A DNA stretch of 64,000 nucleotides, taken from contig NC_054865.1 in NCBI RefSeq assembly GCF_018320785.1, positions 32,798,398 to 32,862,397 on the forward strand. Reading direction: 5' to 3'. Shown piece by piece: positions 12,801 through 24,445 of this stretch (position 1 is the stretch's first letter; every line of letters starts with the position of its first letter). The DNA comes from Cheilinus undulatus (Eukaryota; Chordata; Actinopteri; Labriformes; Labridae). Made by a program: the position numbers and the translations under genes. Below the pieces are notes generated by a model. The model saw only the letters and a program-made list of their open reading frames with translations, was not told where the DNA came from and did no database searches.

Positions 12801-15800
12801 GAGATTTGTTTGTTATATTTGTTTCTTTATATATGAGAGCCTATATGGGTTATAATAAAGAAGTAATAAATAATCAAAGGGGGGGTGTCTGAGGAGGCAA
12901 AAGAAATTAAATGAATTGAAAAGAAACAAGGAGAAAAAAAGAAGAGAAAGAAAAAAAAGAAAAGTGTGCTTCCTTTTTTGCCTGTATTTTCCTGTTTTAT
13001 TTTTTATTTTCCCTTTTATCTTCCCCCATGTCTTTTTTCCCTTCTTCTTGTGGTGATGTGGAGTGGAGGTAAGCACTCATCAGTCGCCCACAGACCCTGC
13101 AGAGTGAGCTGGCTGATGTGGTCACCTCCTGATTTTCTCTCATCCATCCAAAACAACCCCCAGACCCACTGAGAGAGAGTCTGTTTGGAAAGGTGGACAT
13201 TTCATGAATTTATGAACTTGATTTACAATTTTTATTGATTTTCTTTCCTTTTTGCTTACATGTTCAAAATTGTTACTGATACTATATTGATAAAATAAAT
13301 GAATAAATAAATACATACTCATTTTTCTTCAAATTCTTTATCTTTTTTGAGGGTTTTCAAAGGGAGAGGAGGAGAGAATTTATAGTGGAGAGGGCAGGGC
13401 ATGATTGTAAGAGAGATGAAGAGAGTTGGGGATAGAAGTGAAGTTTGACAGAGGAAAAAAAAAAAATCATAGTATTTATAATAAGGGGAGGGGGATTGTT
13501 GTGTGAAAAGTAAAATATTGTAAGCATCCAAAATAAAACCAGGATGTTTGGAAAAGCTGTGCTAAAATTTCTTGTTCTGTTTAACAGCACTTGGAAAATA
13601 TTTGGGAAAAACTAAATATCTTCAAAGGGGGGACAATAATTTCATCCTCATTTGTAGATTTGACCTACCAGCAGAGATAGCCAGTTCAGTGTTGTGTGGG
13701 TGTCTTTCCATACACTGAACCACCACATCAAGGAGACCAGCTTTGTTAAACACAGACAGCGCCTGACTGCTGCTCTCACTAGAACACATCATGAGACAGA
13801 CATGAGACACATGAAAAAATAAAGACGTCTTGCATCACCATAAGGATAAGTAAAGAGTTAAACTGGCTGACCAGAGATTCCACAGCAGATTCACAGCCTC
13901 ATTGGCTACATCCTCCACTGGATTTTTCTGGTCAGTCATCGATACAGCAGCGCCATCAAACCCCGCACAGCACTGCAAGACAACAACAAAGTATTTGTGG
14001 TCAAATACAACTACTGACCTCAAACACTGTCAACTTTCTGTTTTAACTTGATATAAGGTATTTTTATGGAATAGGAACATGAATTTTCTCAAACATATTC
14101 CCTTGAATAAAACCTGAATTTTAAAAATCTAAACTGCAGAAAGCAACATCTGCTGATGAAGAGGAACTGAAGTGATGTGGTGAGCTAAAAGCAGAGGCAG
14201 AGTCTCACCTCTCTAAGCAGTGCTGTCAGAGGAGTCATGACGTCGTGCTTCACCATGTCCTCACACACCTCCTGACCTCCGCATGCACTCAGATTCCTGT
14301 AAGGGGGAGACAGAAGTCCCAGACACACACTCATCGTTTTGTCGGGGGGAGACACTGCCAGAGATGCTGTTTGTTATTGTGTGAATATGTGAGAAGGGGA
14401 GCCCAGAGGAGAACTGTGAGGGATTGACTTATTTTAGTATGTTGTAGTGGGAAGGTTCATTGGAGGACAATAGACAAAGAGAGGGGTGAGGTCATACTTA
14501 CAGTAGTTGACTGATAAGAGGATGATTTTGATTATGTTCACTGTTATTAGTTATACATTACCAAATGTAAAATCAGCAGACACAAAAGGGCATTTTTGCA
14601 ATCCTTAAGGAGTTTAAGTATGGGCTGTTTGGGATGCAGCAAATATAACATGCAAATGTGATCAGGTTCTCAGAAAAAAATAGCATTAAGAGAATTAAAG
14701 ATAAAAATGAACATATCAGGTCTCAATATATCAATATATAACCCTTCTTATCCTCTTTCTTTCAGCAAGACATTTTATTGTAGTATGGCGCCCCCTGTAA
14801 AGCTAAACTGATACATACTTCTGTACCCCAATAGTTGTTTGATAGCAGACTGTGACCTTCAGTAAAGTAACAAAATATTGAAAATGTAAAAAATGTATCG
14901 ACAATAAAAAAATAGCATTATGTTTTATATTTAATGGTGAAAGTTTCTCCTTTTTATTCTGTACATTTGCGATGAGTTTCAAAAAAAGTTTGACATTTTT
15001 AAGCTGTCCCATGTTTTAATAATTATTTTAAAATCTACATAATTGACTCTTATTTCAACAGTATTGATGCAATCAGTTATTTTATTACAACAAAGTCTGT
15101 CTTCTCATGTGCTGGCCGCCAACTGAACACCTGTCCTCTCTTCTTGGGAAAGCCGTGGTCCTTCAGCATCTGCTGCAGATGTTTTAACGGTCCATGGTGA
15201 TTGTGGCAGAGAGAAGATCCCAAGAAAAACTGATCTTCATCAACGACAACCCTCACCATCCTCTACACAACACCTTTATCTCTGCACTTTTAGGCAGAGG
15301 AGTGAATTCAGTGGCAGACTGCTGTCTCAAACCTGATCCAGGCACAGACTCAGAAACTCCTCTGTTCACCAGACCAAGTGTTTGTAGAGCACCTCTCTAT
15401 TATGGTAGGGGGCAGTACACAGTAATCAATTCCATTTCTGGACTCCATTTCTAGCATTTTCAAATGCACAGTTGCACAGCCCTTTAAGAGACTTTTTTGT
15501 GTTGGACACTAATTCTTTGATTGTCAAATCACTGATATTACATCACATTATACCTTCCATTATGGGGATGTCAGAGCTATTCACATTATTTTGTTTAGTG
15601 TGATATTTTAACATTTATTTATAATTTGTTTGGGGAGAACTTAAGGATTAATTTTGATATCTCTAATGTTATTGTATAGAGTATTTAAGTATTGATTGGG
15701 GCTTTTGTTTTGATGTATTTGGTAGTTTGGCACAAGGTGATGTCTATATTATGGGCAGGTAGGATAGGATGGGCAAGCACCGGGGAAGGTGAATGTTTTT

Positions 15801-17511
15801 TCTTTTTCCCAGGAAGGCATGAGTTAGGAGCACACCAGGAGAACGCCAAATGTTTGTGAGAAACCTTTGTGGAAAAACCAGCTAAGAAGCTATATATTTT
15901 CTGCATGGACACTGACATTTTCAATCCTGCATAAGATCCACTATCCCCGGGCCACAGTGGTCGGTTTGATTTTGAGTGTTGAGTGTTTGTTAATTGACAT
16001 GAGCAAATCGCCATTAGAGGGGATGAAAAGTAACTAAACATGTACTCAAATTACTTTACTTCAATTGTCTTAAACTCTTTCCACCTCTGCTTAAATATGA
16101 ATGTTTACATGTAGTAGACTCTTGTTGAATTTTTAGTACCTCCATGCATGCACTGCTGCACTTTGCCGTAACTTTTGTACAGGTCTACTTCTTGTTTGTG
16201 ATTTTAAATTGTATATCTGTTCATTTGTTCTGTTTAATTTATTTTTGAAGGTATAGTATAATTTTATTTTTGTAAAGGTTTAACTTTGGGTCCTCTTTGT
16301 AGGTGTTTTATTTACATTTTTGTATACATAAATACACATATTTTAGTGTAGTAATTGAAATGTATTAGATGTTTCATGCCATGTATATTGCTCGCTGCTG
16401 CTGCATGAAGGAATGCTCAGGATTTGTTATCTGAAAACAAGATTTGAGACAGCTTGCACGTAGTTTAAAGAGAGACCTGTGATACTGTATGATCAATATG
16501 ATTTCTGAGAAGTCATTCTAAGAACCTCTTAAAAACTAGCAATGCTTTTCAAATGCATCTTTTTGTAGGTAAAAGGAATATATTTGATGTCCCAGGCCAT
16601 CCTATTAAAATACTGCTTTTATTGTGTGTTAGATCACAAAGTCAGCCCTCATTCCCCAGTAGTTTGTTTTCTTTATTTTATTTTTTTTTTTTGGTATAAT
16701 GATATTGTCATAAACTGATCTGTTATTGACTTGTGCCACTTTGTTATGTGTCTTAAGAACTTAGAAGCTCAAAGGACATATGTTTGTCAAGACTGCCCTT
16801 CCTCTGATTAGTGAGCATCATTTCACTGTTGTCTCACCTGAGCGCTCCTGTGGCAGTCTCCCTGACAGCCAAGCTGCTGTCCAGCAGCATGGGTCCAAGA
16901 CGCCTCACAGCATCTCTCTGGAGGAAACCTGGGATGGTCTGACTCTGCTGAACCACACGAGAAATGCTGGCACATGCAAACTCTCGGACGTCTGCACCAG
17001 GACTCTGCAACTATTGAAATACATGTAAATCATGAAACCGACAACATGAAGGGACCTGTTCATCGTGTCTTGTAAAATACTTCTGACAGTTTTTCCCTGG
17101 TGCTTCAGGTCTGTATGACAGCGTGATTAGAGCTTAGACAAGTGAATCAGTCGCAAAGGATTTACAAAAAAAAAGTACCAAGACAGGAATCCTGAGTATG
17201 AAATCATACGTGTTGGTATCAGAGTGGATAATCAATCTAGTTTCTGTCAGAGCAATATAACTCTGACAAATGTCCATTTGGACTGCTTAAATAGCCGAAT
17301 AAACGAATAAAACATATGGCACAGCTAAAAAAATCACAGCTCTTATACGAGAACGTTTATGCATTGTTCCTACTTTTTCCAGTAACTCCGCAGCTGGACA
17401 GCAGTCTTCATCGTGCTCTTCCTCCACAGCGTCCTCTCTCACAGCATTGGCCGGCAGTCCGACAGCGTTAAACTGTGGACGCTTAAACTTTGTAGTTTTA
17501 CTTTTACCCAT
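884..17511 (-). CDS. heatr3: HEATR3 (symportin-like HEAT-repeat protein), 3' end outside window
   Basis: Known role: an adaptor that brings uL18/uL5 into the nucleus and helps build the 5S RNP for 60S ribosomes. Fourteen exons were read on the minus strand: 17374-17511, 16838-17010, 14209-14296, 13872-13972, 13669-13778, 10402-10542, 8391-8683, 6351-6441, 5985-6139, 4296-4378, 4039-4175, 3580-3668, 1129-1272, 884-1060. All phases join, giving 640 residues; human HEATR3 has about 680, so one final exon is missing to the left. The start [14 protein letters not shown] matches the family N-terminus. Further landmarks are ARM/HEAT segments ([20 protein letters not shown]), an acidic stretch in exon 7, [17 protein letters not shown], and [14 protein letters not shown] near the end. 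The exon 9 donor is GC rather than GT. Introns hold Tc1, hAT and MITE insertions. Confidence 0.95.
3792..3979 (+). mobile_element. MITE with TTAA target site (copy A, short)
   Basis: A 188-bp element flanked by TTAA at 3788-3791 and 3980-3983. Its ends are near-inverted: AGGTACAATGTGTGA at the left, and the right end read inverted is AGGTACAGTGTGTGA. The last 50 bases match the right end of the copy at 7406-7779, including CTACTAGGC followed by an AT-rich run. It lies in a heatr3 intron and has no coding capacity. Confidence 0.7.
4715..5015 (+). repeat. Degenerate purine-rich tandem repeat (unit ~20-25 bp)
   Basis: The stretch is built from loosely repeated units of the form GGTTAAAAGTGGCAAAAATG with many substitutions and indels (for example near 4728, 4890-4990). 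It is in a heatr3 intron. The reverse complement of the same unit fills 55930-56640, so the two are related. No coding meaning is seen. Confidence 0.6.
7406..7779 (+). mobile_element. MITE with TTAA target site (copy B)
   Basis: A 374-bp element with inverted ends AGGTGCAGTGTGTAA and TTACACACTGCACCT, flanked by TTAA at 7402-7405 and 7780-7783. It is non-coding and lies in a heatr3 intron. The interior contains CCAAGATGGCAGC at 7577-7589, which resembles a YY1 site, followed by GGGGACCCTCCC. The copy at 42300-42694 carries the same interior in the opposite orientation. Confidence 0.8.
8800..10332 (+). mobile_element. Old hAT-like element, split by a second hAT insertion
   Basis: The left end reads CAGTGGTTCCAAACC; the right end is AGGTTGGGAACCAGTG, an imperfect inverted match. 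This is the CAGTGGTTCCCAACC end type common to non-autonomous hAT elements. The flanking octamers tcttacag (8792-8799) and tcttcgag (10333-10340) agree at 6 of 8 positions, as expected for an aged 8-bp target-site duplication. No transposase is seen. The middle (9365-10022) is a different, younger hAT. It is in a heatr3 intron. Confidence 0.7.
9365..10022 (+). mobile_element. Non-autonomous hAT element nested in an older hAT
   Basis: The ends are CAGGCCTATTCAATTAG and TGAATAGCCCTG (near-inverted). The flanking octamer GCTTATAC is identical on both sides (9357-9364 and 10023-10030), a perfect 8-bp duplication as hAT transposases make. It is 658 bp with no transposase-like frame. The element at 18401-19285 has the same ends. 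Confidence 0.85.
11510..12661 (-). mobile_element. Degenerate Tc1-like transposon with transposase remnants
   Basis: Short inverted ends are visible (CAAAAATCAAAAACTACC at about 11514, inverted near 12641-12661). The transposase reads on the minus strand. The N-terminal part begins with ATG at 12492, hits an in-frame stop at codon 6, then continues through [20 protein letters not shown] and [11 protein letters not shown]-type basic residues until about 12193. The catalytic part is open at 11616-12032: [29 protein letters not shown], and [19 protein letters not shown], which carry the second D and the E of the DDE triad. Material between the two parts is disrupted. The element is dead, in the same orientation as heatr3, and lies in its intron between exons 5 and 6. 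Confidence 0.88.
15100..15430 (+). repeat. Possible LINE reverse-transcriptase C-terminal fragment
   Basis: A plus-strand frame at 15194-15454 contains [16 protein letters not shown], which resembles the D-x-x-HPLH-x-x-F segment near the C-terminus of fish LINE polymerases. The fragment is short and the rest of the element is not recognisable. It lies in heatr3 intron 2. It could equally be unrelated unique sequence. Confidence 0.25.
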
Positions 17512-17819
17512 TTTAATCCGGTTTAAAGTGCTAACTGCGCAGGTAATGCGATTTTCCTTTCGTAAACTGGACAAACCTCAGACTCGTACTCCGGTGCTGT
17601 CGGCTCCAACCTGGTTGGGGGCCATGTGGAAGATTGCACTACGCCGTAAAGTGGTTCGTACTAACAGAAAGCTGAGATGCTGTCGTAAAACCAGCAAAGG
17701 ACGAAACAACTATGGAAACAATATGAACATGTGAACATCTTGGTGTCTTATAACAAACACAAATAGGATAGTCGGCAGATCATATAAAAATAACGAGGCA
17801 ACATATTATATGTTACGTA

Positions 17820-17825
17820 TTTATT
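17820..17825 (-). terminator. Probable cnep1r1 polyadenylation signal
   Basis: AATAAA on the minus strand, about 300 bp after the cnep1r1 stop codon at 18122-18124 and about 310 bp before the heatr3 start codon. If used, it leaves only some 200-300 bp between the two tandem genes. Confidence 0.5.
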
Positions 17826-18121
17826 AGGTATATAACTTTAAAAATAGAAACATTCAGGTAAAATATATGCTCAAAATCAGAAACAAACATATCAAAGACA
17901 AACGAGTAGATCAGCTTCTGCTGTGATGAGATCCACCAGCAACACAGTTAAAAGGCCCCTTTCCTGTCTTCCTCCATACAACTCATCCATACAGATGACA
18001 ATGTCCATATTGGTGCTGTCCCCCTTTTTGCTGCTCAAACCACCTTGAGGACTTAAAGCACAGAGTGATCACCAGTAACCAACAAAAACCAGGACCACTA
18101 TGACCACACTCGAGCTTTAAG

Positions 18122-21100
18122 TTACTGGATGTTAGGTCGTGGCTTGAGAATAAGTTTCCCCGTCTATTAAAAGAAAGAAAAAAAACAGGGGTGAGGAGTT
18201 TAATAAAACATCATGTTGTCTGACCAGAATAAAAGTCCTAACTCTAAGAGATTTGTTGACTTACATCATCACAGGACATGTTGTATTCTGCTAAAACTGT
18301 CCGACAGCGAGCAGCAATACTAAGGAGTAATGGTCAAAGATTAAAACCAGTAAAACTCATAAAAGTGAAATAACCCAAATATATCCTGCATCATCTACAC
18401 CCAGGCTATTCAATTGGAAGCCCTGGGGCCAGATCAGGCCCCCAAGGTCATTTCTAGTGGCCCTTTAAAGATTCAATATGTAGAATTTCTGCCCCTAAAT
18501 ATCTTTATTAATTTAAAAAGTGACCATTCCTATATTACATATTTTTAACTGAGGTCTTACAGTGTCTCAGATATTTCCCAAGCCTTCACAGCCTCCTTCT
18601 CTATATTAGTTCTAGTTTTAAATTGAGGACTATGTTCAATTAAAATGTCACTTTATAAGGCGGATTTACTAAACAGAAATCCAATGTTTGGTTTTCATAA
18701 ATAAAATTCTTGTAGTGAGGAGGAAATGTGATGAAAAGATGGGTACAGTTTTTCTCCAGAATTTAGCAAGTTCTTGGTAAAAATGAGCCACAAAACAATG
18801 CTGTCTCAGATTTAGGCTCTTTTAAAAATTTTTTGAAGTGTTATACCCAGAAACTCTGTGTTTTTTTTTTTTTCACTATTTTGCTGTGCAAGAGCATGCA
18901 AATAGTAGCCAGAGCTCACTGGAAAACCCTCCAATGTGGCTGGATTGAAACAATTCTGCAAAGAAGAGTGGGCCAAAATTCCTCCACAGTGATGTGAAAG
19001 ACTCATTTCCAGTTATCACAAACGCTTGCAGTTGTTGCCACTAAGGGTGGAAGAATCAGCTATTAGATTTAAGGAACAATGGCTTTTTCCCATAGGGCCA
19101 GGTAGGTTCTAATGTTCTGAAACCTTTCACTGTGACAAATATAATGAATAAAATGAAATAAAATTAATTAAAAATTAGGGAGTGGGCGATTACTTGTTCA
19201 GAGCATCATGCAATATCTCTCAGGCCCCTCATGTGGATGATTTTTCAGGAAGTGGTCCCCATCCCAAACTAACTGAATAGCCTTGATCTACACCATGATT
19301 TTAATGGCTTGGCTTTTTCACATCACAGCTGTGTGCAGATGCTAACATAATTTGTACAAGACTAACAATACACTTCACCCTGCTGCTTCATATAAACTAC
19401 AGAAGGCAAAGGATACATTGATGGTGCCACAACTCTTTTGTGTATCCCAGCAAAGAAGAGAGCTATAAGAGTGATGCAGCTGATGGTGAAGAAGGGGTGA
19501 TTCCATAGAGATGAAAAGAAAGAAACCTGTAGACAACAGAAACAAAGCAACATGAAACATTCAATTACAGATTAAAACACCTATGAAATAAAAATCAATC
19601 ACTCCTGCTCTGTGACCAGCCATGAAAACAAGATGTGAGTACAATTTAATATTAAAGTAAATTGGTTCAATTTATTTTTTAAGACAAAATCCTGCTTTTA
19701 GGCATAGTCATAATCTCATCATCTTAAAGTGACACAAACCAGTGAAAATCAAGCATAAAGAATGCACAGGGATTATTTTTTACACTTTAGAATTTCTTGA
19801 CCACTGAATCCCTAAAAGGATATACATACATATATTTTACTTCATTCCATTTCCCTTGATCACAAGTACATTTCAGTTGCTTCCTCTCTTTAGATATACA
19901 GAAATTAACTCCTTATCAGGAAAAACATTGTTTTTATCCAATTATTATTTTTTATACAAGGCAATAACTTTGAGAACTTTGAGAAAATTACAAAAATGAA
20001 CTCATCATGAGAAAATGGAGTAAGATAAAATGTATGGATGTGCTGTATGTCTGTTTAGGGCTTCTATACCTAACCAATCATTGTGTAATTAATAACATAT
20101 TTTTTCAGGCTCCATAGATCTTACCTCCCTTTAGTTCACTCCCTAAAAATCATCATTTGACAAAACAAGCTTGTTTTTGCATTTTTTTACATCTGCAACA
20201 TAATAGTGTATGTTTCATCTGCTGAGCTTCAGTTCAAAAGTAGAATTTGTTATACAGCAGATGCACTCTGGCTCACTTCAGTGGTATGAGCCCAAAAATA
20301 AAAAATTGAATGTAAAGTGCTCACAATTACAAGTACAAAATTAAAATAAGATTTGCTGAATATCAAAATTATGATGCAGATTTGTAAAAAGTAAAAATAC
20401 TAGTTTTATCAGGTCTGTCACTAAGAGGAGAAGAAAACTGATTTAAGTGTATACACCAATGCCTGCTGATTTATGATTGGTCAATCAAATGTACTACAAA
20501 CACAAAACAAAACACTTCTAATGTTGAAAATTATGAGCACTGTGGACCAATTCTTCATCATTATACAGAACCTGTAAATAAAGATTATTCGGTCCCTATC
20601 AGTAACTTAATTTGACAAAAATACCCGGCTGTGTCTGTGACCTGGATTACAGACAAAATCTGGATGGACTGTATCTACAGTTAAGAAATTACATTAGTAG
20701 ACGTGTTTGTCCAAAAAAATGTACCTTCTGTGTGTCGGGGTCTATTAACCAGTTCCAAGCCCCAGTGGCCGTACACACAGACACTACGATTAGAATCACT
20801 GAAACAAAAGGACAATGAAACACAGTTAAACAACTTGGGTTGTCAAAACATGGTGCAATGTCGCATGTTAAAACAATCTTGATTATTCTAATGATTGACA
20901 GTATTGAACAGCACATAAGCCTTAAAAATCTCCATATCAGTCAGATTTTTAACCAAAAACTGTCGTGAAGAGAAGAGAGAGCAGCCCCGGATAGCAGCTG
21001 GTTAACTCTGATTCACAAGTTAGCAAATTCTAATTTTCTGGAGTCTTTTTGGAGTCTAAAAACATGCACAAGTTATCTTTATGTCTCTTACAGCACAGCA

Positions 21101-22315
21101 TAGCGGTTTCTCAGACAACAAAGTAGCAAAAATACTTTGAAAATCATATTTATAAGACAGATGTAAGGGAGAGTGATTAGTCAATCAAAAAGTACAAGTA
21201 GGCTCCTGCAGAATGTAAATATATCCCCAAATACAGTATTAGCCAATGTATATGAGATATTTGGACAATACTAAAACTGGTATGGATAAAATCTGATTTC
21301 CGCCTATTTTGTGTCAAGATTTAAAATTCTGATATCATTAAAAAAATCCTTCAGACAACACATAATTACTTAGTGGTCTTTTCAAATTGTTTTGATACCA
21401 ATTTGAAAATATTGGTTTACAATGGTCTCGGTGAATACTCTGATTGGCTGGACAGCGTCCATTAACGTTTGATATCTGGATACCAATACAACTTCTCAAG
21501 TAGTTCCAGTCAAAACTCTTTACACTGCTCTAAATTAATTCACCACAGCCGTAGCTGAGAGGAGTAGTAATTGGTTTTGTTAATTTAGCAAATGAACATG
21601 GTATAACCGGGATAATGCCCTTCCTTACGTAAAACAGTGTTTCTGTGTCAGCATGGACTGTTACTTACTTCTCCACCTGCCTGTTGCGGGTTGTAAACAG
21701 GAGACATACTCTGTCAGTCTTCTCTCAAACGCCTTCAGGTCTGCAACACAAATAGACAGATTGATAATTTAGTATCTCACCCAGCTGCCATGGCAATATG
21801 ACTTAAAATCCTAAAAATCTCAAGTTTTCAGATGTGATATTTTCTCTCTGATATCGCAGAGCAGTCCTCTTCAGTTCTAAACCTAACTTTTTATCGAGGT
21901 CGCTTGCTCAAGCCAAAGCAACTGATGAGAAGAAACTTAAGCTGCTGCTACATACCCAGATGTTTGCAGTCTTTTCGCTGAAGTAGATGGTCAGACATAT
22001 AATTGGCAAATGCTTGCTGACTTACAATATAAAACAACCAGAGTATATACGTTTCTTTAAACGTTAAAGAGATCTTAAAGGGCTTGATAAATAAAACCAA
22101 GGGCTAGCAAACATGCTAAGGTTCGTCAGCGGTGTACCTTTAGCTAGCTTATTTCGAGCTCCACCAAGCTTTGAAATCACATTTCGGGATTAGGTTTTGA
22201 ATCTTTTACTAGTTTAAAGCTGCCAGGCCAGCACAAATAAGTAGCTGAATAAAAAGCGTGCTGAATTAAGCTACTTTCGGAGTCATTTACCTTCGGCCTG
22301 CTCCAGGGAGTTCAT
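18122..22315 (-). CDS. cnep1r1: CNEP1R1 (NEP1-R1/TMEM188), nuclear envelope phosphatase regulatory subunit 1
   Basis: It forms a complex with the phosphatase CTDNEP1 in the ER/nuclear envelope and promotes lipin dephosphorylation (known of the family). Six minus-strand exons: 22291-22315, 21669-21740, 20725-20798, 19417-19526, 18265-18319, 18122-18163. Phases join to 125 codons plus TAA, equal to the human length. The start [20 protein letters not shown] is the family N-terminus. Two membrane segments are visible: about residues 33-52 ([18 protein letters not shown]) and about 69-88 ([17 protein letters not shown]). The C-terminus is [19 protein letters not shown]. Nearly every residue fits the human protein as I remember it. 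Introns carry a hAT element at 18401-19285. The gene lies just upstream of heatr3, in the same direction. Confidence 0.97.
18401..19285 (+). mobile_element. Non-autonomous hAT element
   Basis: The left end is CCAGGCTATTCAATTGG and the right end is CTGAATAGCCTTG, the same end type as the nested copy at 9365-10022. The octamer ATCTACAC flanks it on both sides (18393-18400, 19286-19293). It is 885 bp without a transposase frame and lies in the cnep1r1 intron between exons 4 and 5. Confidence 0.85.
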
Positions 22316-22339
22316 GTCTGCTAGTCCCAGCACCGCTGT

Positions 22340-22520
22340 CTGTGGTTGGCTGTGCCACGATTTCCGCTCGGCGGATAGTCAGGCTGCAAGGACCAATCCA
22401 CATTGGCTCAGCCAATCAGCTTACACATGATTGGGTGTAAGACAGATCATAGGCGGGACAAAAAGTTCCGCCCCATGGCCGGGGGTCCAATAAATCCACC
22501 TGAATAGACCCGGCATTTCT
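22340..22520 (-). promoter_or_regulatory. cnep1r1 promoter with five CCAAT boxes
   Basis: Immediately upstream of the cnep1r1 ATG (22315), a GC-richer stretch carries CCAAT or its complement ATTGG at 22393-22397, 22402-22406, 22412-22416, 22430-22434 and 22487-22491. There is no TATA box at a sensible distance. Clustered CCAAT boxes in both orientations are typical of NF-Y-driven housekeeping promoters (family knowledge); use in this gene is inferred. Confidence 0.6.
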
Positions 22521-23572
22521 GTTCAGGGCGGAAGCGAATGCAGGCAAATACGAGGCCCTCACATAATTTGTTCCCCCTTCAAAACAATATTCTTAATTCT
22601 TATTTATCAAAGAAATGCCTTTATATAAACCAACAAAAAAATAACTGTAAAGCAGTTGTATAAAAATGTCAAGGGGGGTTTTCAATGCCCATTTGGAGAT
22701 TCTAAATAGGTACCTTGTAAACAAATATCAGACCTAATCTAAATATTGAGTGTTTATTCCATTGACAACAGATGACAATTTACCTGAATGATTTATATTC
22801 CCTTTTTTGGTGATGTGTTACCAAAACCTCAGAAAACGTGGTCTCGTGTACATATACATATATATATATATACACACACATATATGTTTCTCAAAAAATT
22901 TTAAATGTTTGTATTTGATCAATTTAAGTATGATACCACTACAACACAAAAAAATACTTAATCCAGTAGATTTTCCTTATTTTACGCTATTTTCCCTTAA
23001 TTACAATATAATCTTGTTTTTTCAGAAAACACAAGATTTTGATATTAATAGGTAAATAAGTTTCCGTAAGGCATAATAAAAAAAGACTCTAAATGGAAAT
23101 GTAGGTTACATGACAAAAGCTCTTAAAATATATCAATATTAACACTTCATTCATGTTTATAAAGTTAACATTTATTGTGAATACATTCATTTGGTATACA
23201 TTTTGAGAGAATTTTCTTTATTTTCACATTTATTTAGGCAAAAATCACATAAATGCACATGTAGGTATTTTTGGCAATGACTGACTCATGATTAGTTGAC
23301 TTATGTATTCACTTAGTTAATGGTAATATTTACATGCATTTGCCCTTTTTTCTTCACTGAGAAACATGTCCATCATCTATATTCTACATAACTTTAGAGG
23401 GATTTTGAATTGCTGAGAAATAGGCATACTTGAGCTCATGATTAAACTTGCTTTACTACCAACTCACCAACTCTGGAATAACAAATAAAATGCATTCAGT
23501 GAATAGATGTCAGAGACCCACTTAGTACTTGCCATTAATATGTAGTTCTCCTTCTTTTTTAAGTGATTATTT
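22521..23572. other. Intergenic DNA between cnep1r1 and the NAT gene
   Basis: AT-rich unique sequence. It contains a short TA/CA dinucleotide run at about 22852-22884. No exon, hairpin or bounded repeat was recognised. The NAT 3' untranslated region presumably occupies part of 23100-23570. Confidence 0.5.
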
Positions 23573-24445
23573 TCAGAGCTTGTAGTCTACTGTTTTAGAA
23601 ACAGGCAGCAGTTTATTCTTTAGTTTTATGCTAAACTTTTCTTTCAGAATTGATTCTATCTCTTCATCTGTTATGTCTCTCATGTCTAGGATATCAACAC
23701 CTCTCTCAGGTTTGAAGGTGACCTCGCTGTATGTCCAGCCAATAAGGGCTCTGAATCCTGTTGGGTTTTGCAAAGAGCAGATGGATTTATTTGTGAACAG
23801 TGAAGTAGGGTCTGTCTGGAGTTTCTTGTTGATCTCTGAGAAATGATCTATCTCACGCTGCGCCAGTGTGAAGCCATAGATTGTATATGTATCCTTCCTG
23901 TTTACCAGCCCTGATTTAGCAAAGTCTGGATTCAGAAGCTCCGGCTTTCTACCAGTCTTCTCCAGCACCCAGAGGTCACCCTTGTCTGTGAGACGAAAGA
24001 TGCCCGCTGCCTGAGGTTGGTCTTTCCCAGAAATGAGCTCCAGAGGCTCCCGTATTTGAGAAGACACCCCAAAGCTTACATCTGCTATATAAGCCTTTCC
24101 ATCGATGGTGACCATGTTAATGAGATGAGACTCAACTGTTGGAAAGTCATTGAGGACACTGCTGAAAACTCTGGAGCCCAAGGTTGTGGTGTCATAGCCC
24201 ATTTCTCTCAGCACCCACCCAAACAGTAGGTTGTTCTCCATGCACCAACCTCCACGGCTGCACCTGACAATCTTTTCAAAGATGGTCATCAGGTCCAGGG
24301 TGATCGTCTCACCACTGTGAATACTGAGGTTTTCAAATGGGATCGACATGATGTGCTGTTTGTGGATCAACTTCAGTGTCACAAGATCAGGCTTTTCAAA
24401 TGAGCCATGGAAACCAATTCTTTTGAAGTATTCCTCCAAATTCAT
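23573..24445 (-). CDS. Arylamine N-acetyltransferase (NAT)
   Basis: Cytosolic enzyme that transfers the acetyl group of acetyl-CoA to arylamines and hydrazines by a cysteine ping-pong mechanism (family knowledge). The coding region is one exon of 290 residues, the same length as human NAT1/NAT2. The triad sits at the classical positions: Cys68 in RGGWCMENN, His107 in TVESHLINM, and Asp122 in YIADVSFG. PFENL (37-41) and PLELISGKDQPQ are further family signatures. The chosen ATG at 24445 is preceded by a splice acceptor (TTTTACAG, exon from 24450). The upstream in-frame ATG at 24463 would fall inside that intron. A matching donor (GCT, then GTAAGT) ends a probable non-coding exon at 25994. Which NAT paralogue it is cannot be told here. 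Confidence 0.95.
   Translation of the reverse strand: MNLEEYFKRIGFHGSFEKPDLVTLKLIHKQHIMSIPFENLSIHSGETITLDLMTIFEKIVRCSRGGWCMENNLLFGWVLREMGYDTTTLGSRVFSSVLNDFPTVESHLINMVTIDGKAYIADVSFGVSSQIREPLELISGKDQPQAAGIFRLTDKGDLWVLEKTGRKPELLNPDFAKSGLVNRKDTYTIYGFTLAQREIDHFSEINKKLQTDPTSLFTNKSICSLQNPTGFRALIGWTYSEVTFKPERGVDILDMRDITDEEIESILKEKFSIKLKNKLLPVSKTVDYKL

Noticed and set aside
17447-17734. 95-codon plus-strand frame over the heatr3 start
   Set aside because: It is the antisense of heatr3 exon 1 and promoter; the minus-strand protein is clearly HEATR3.
22807-23055. 82-codon frame with a YIYIYIYI tract
   Set aside because: The tract is a translated TA/CA microsatellite; no domain or splice logic.
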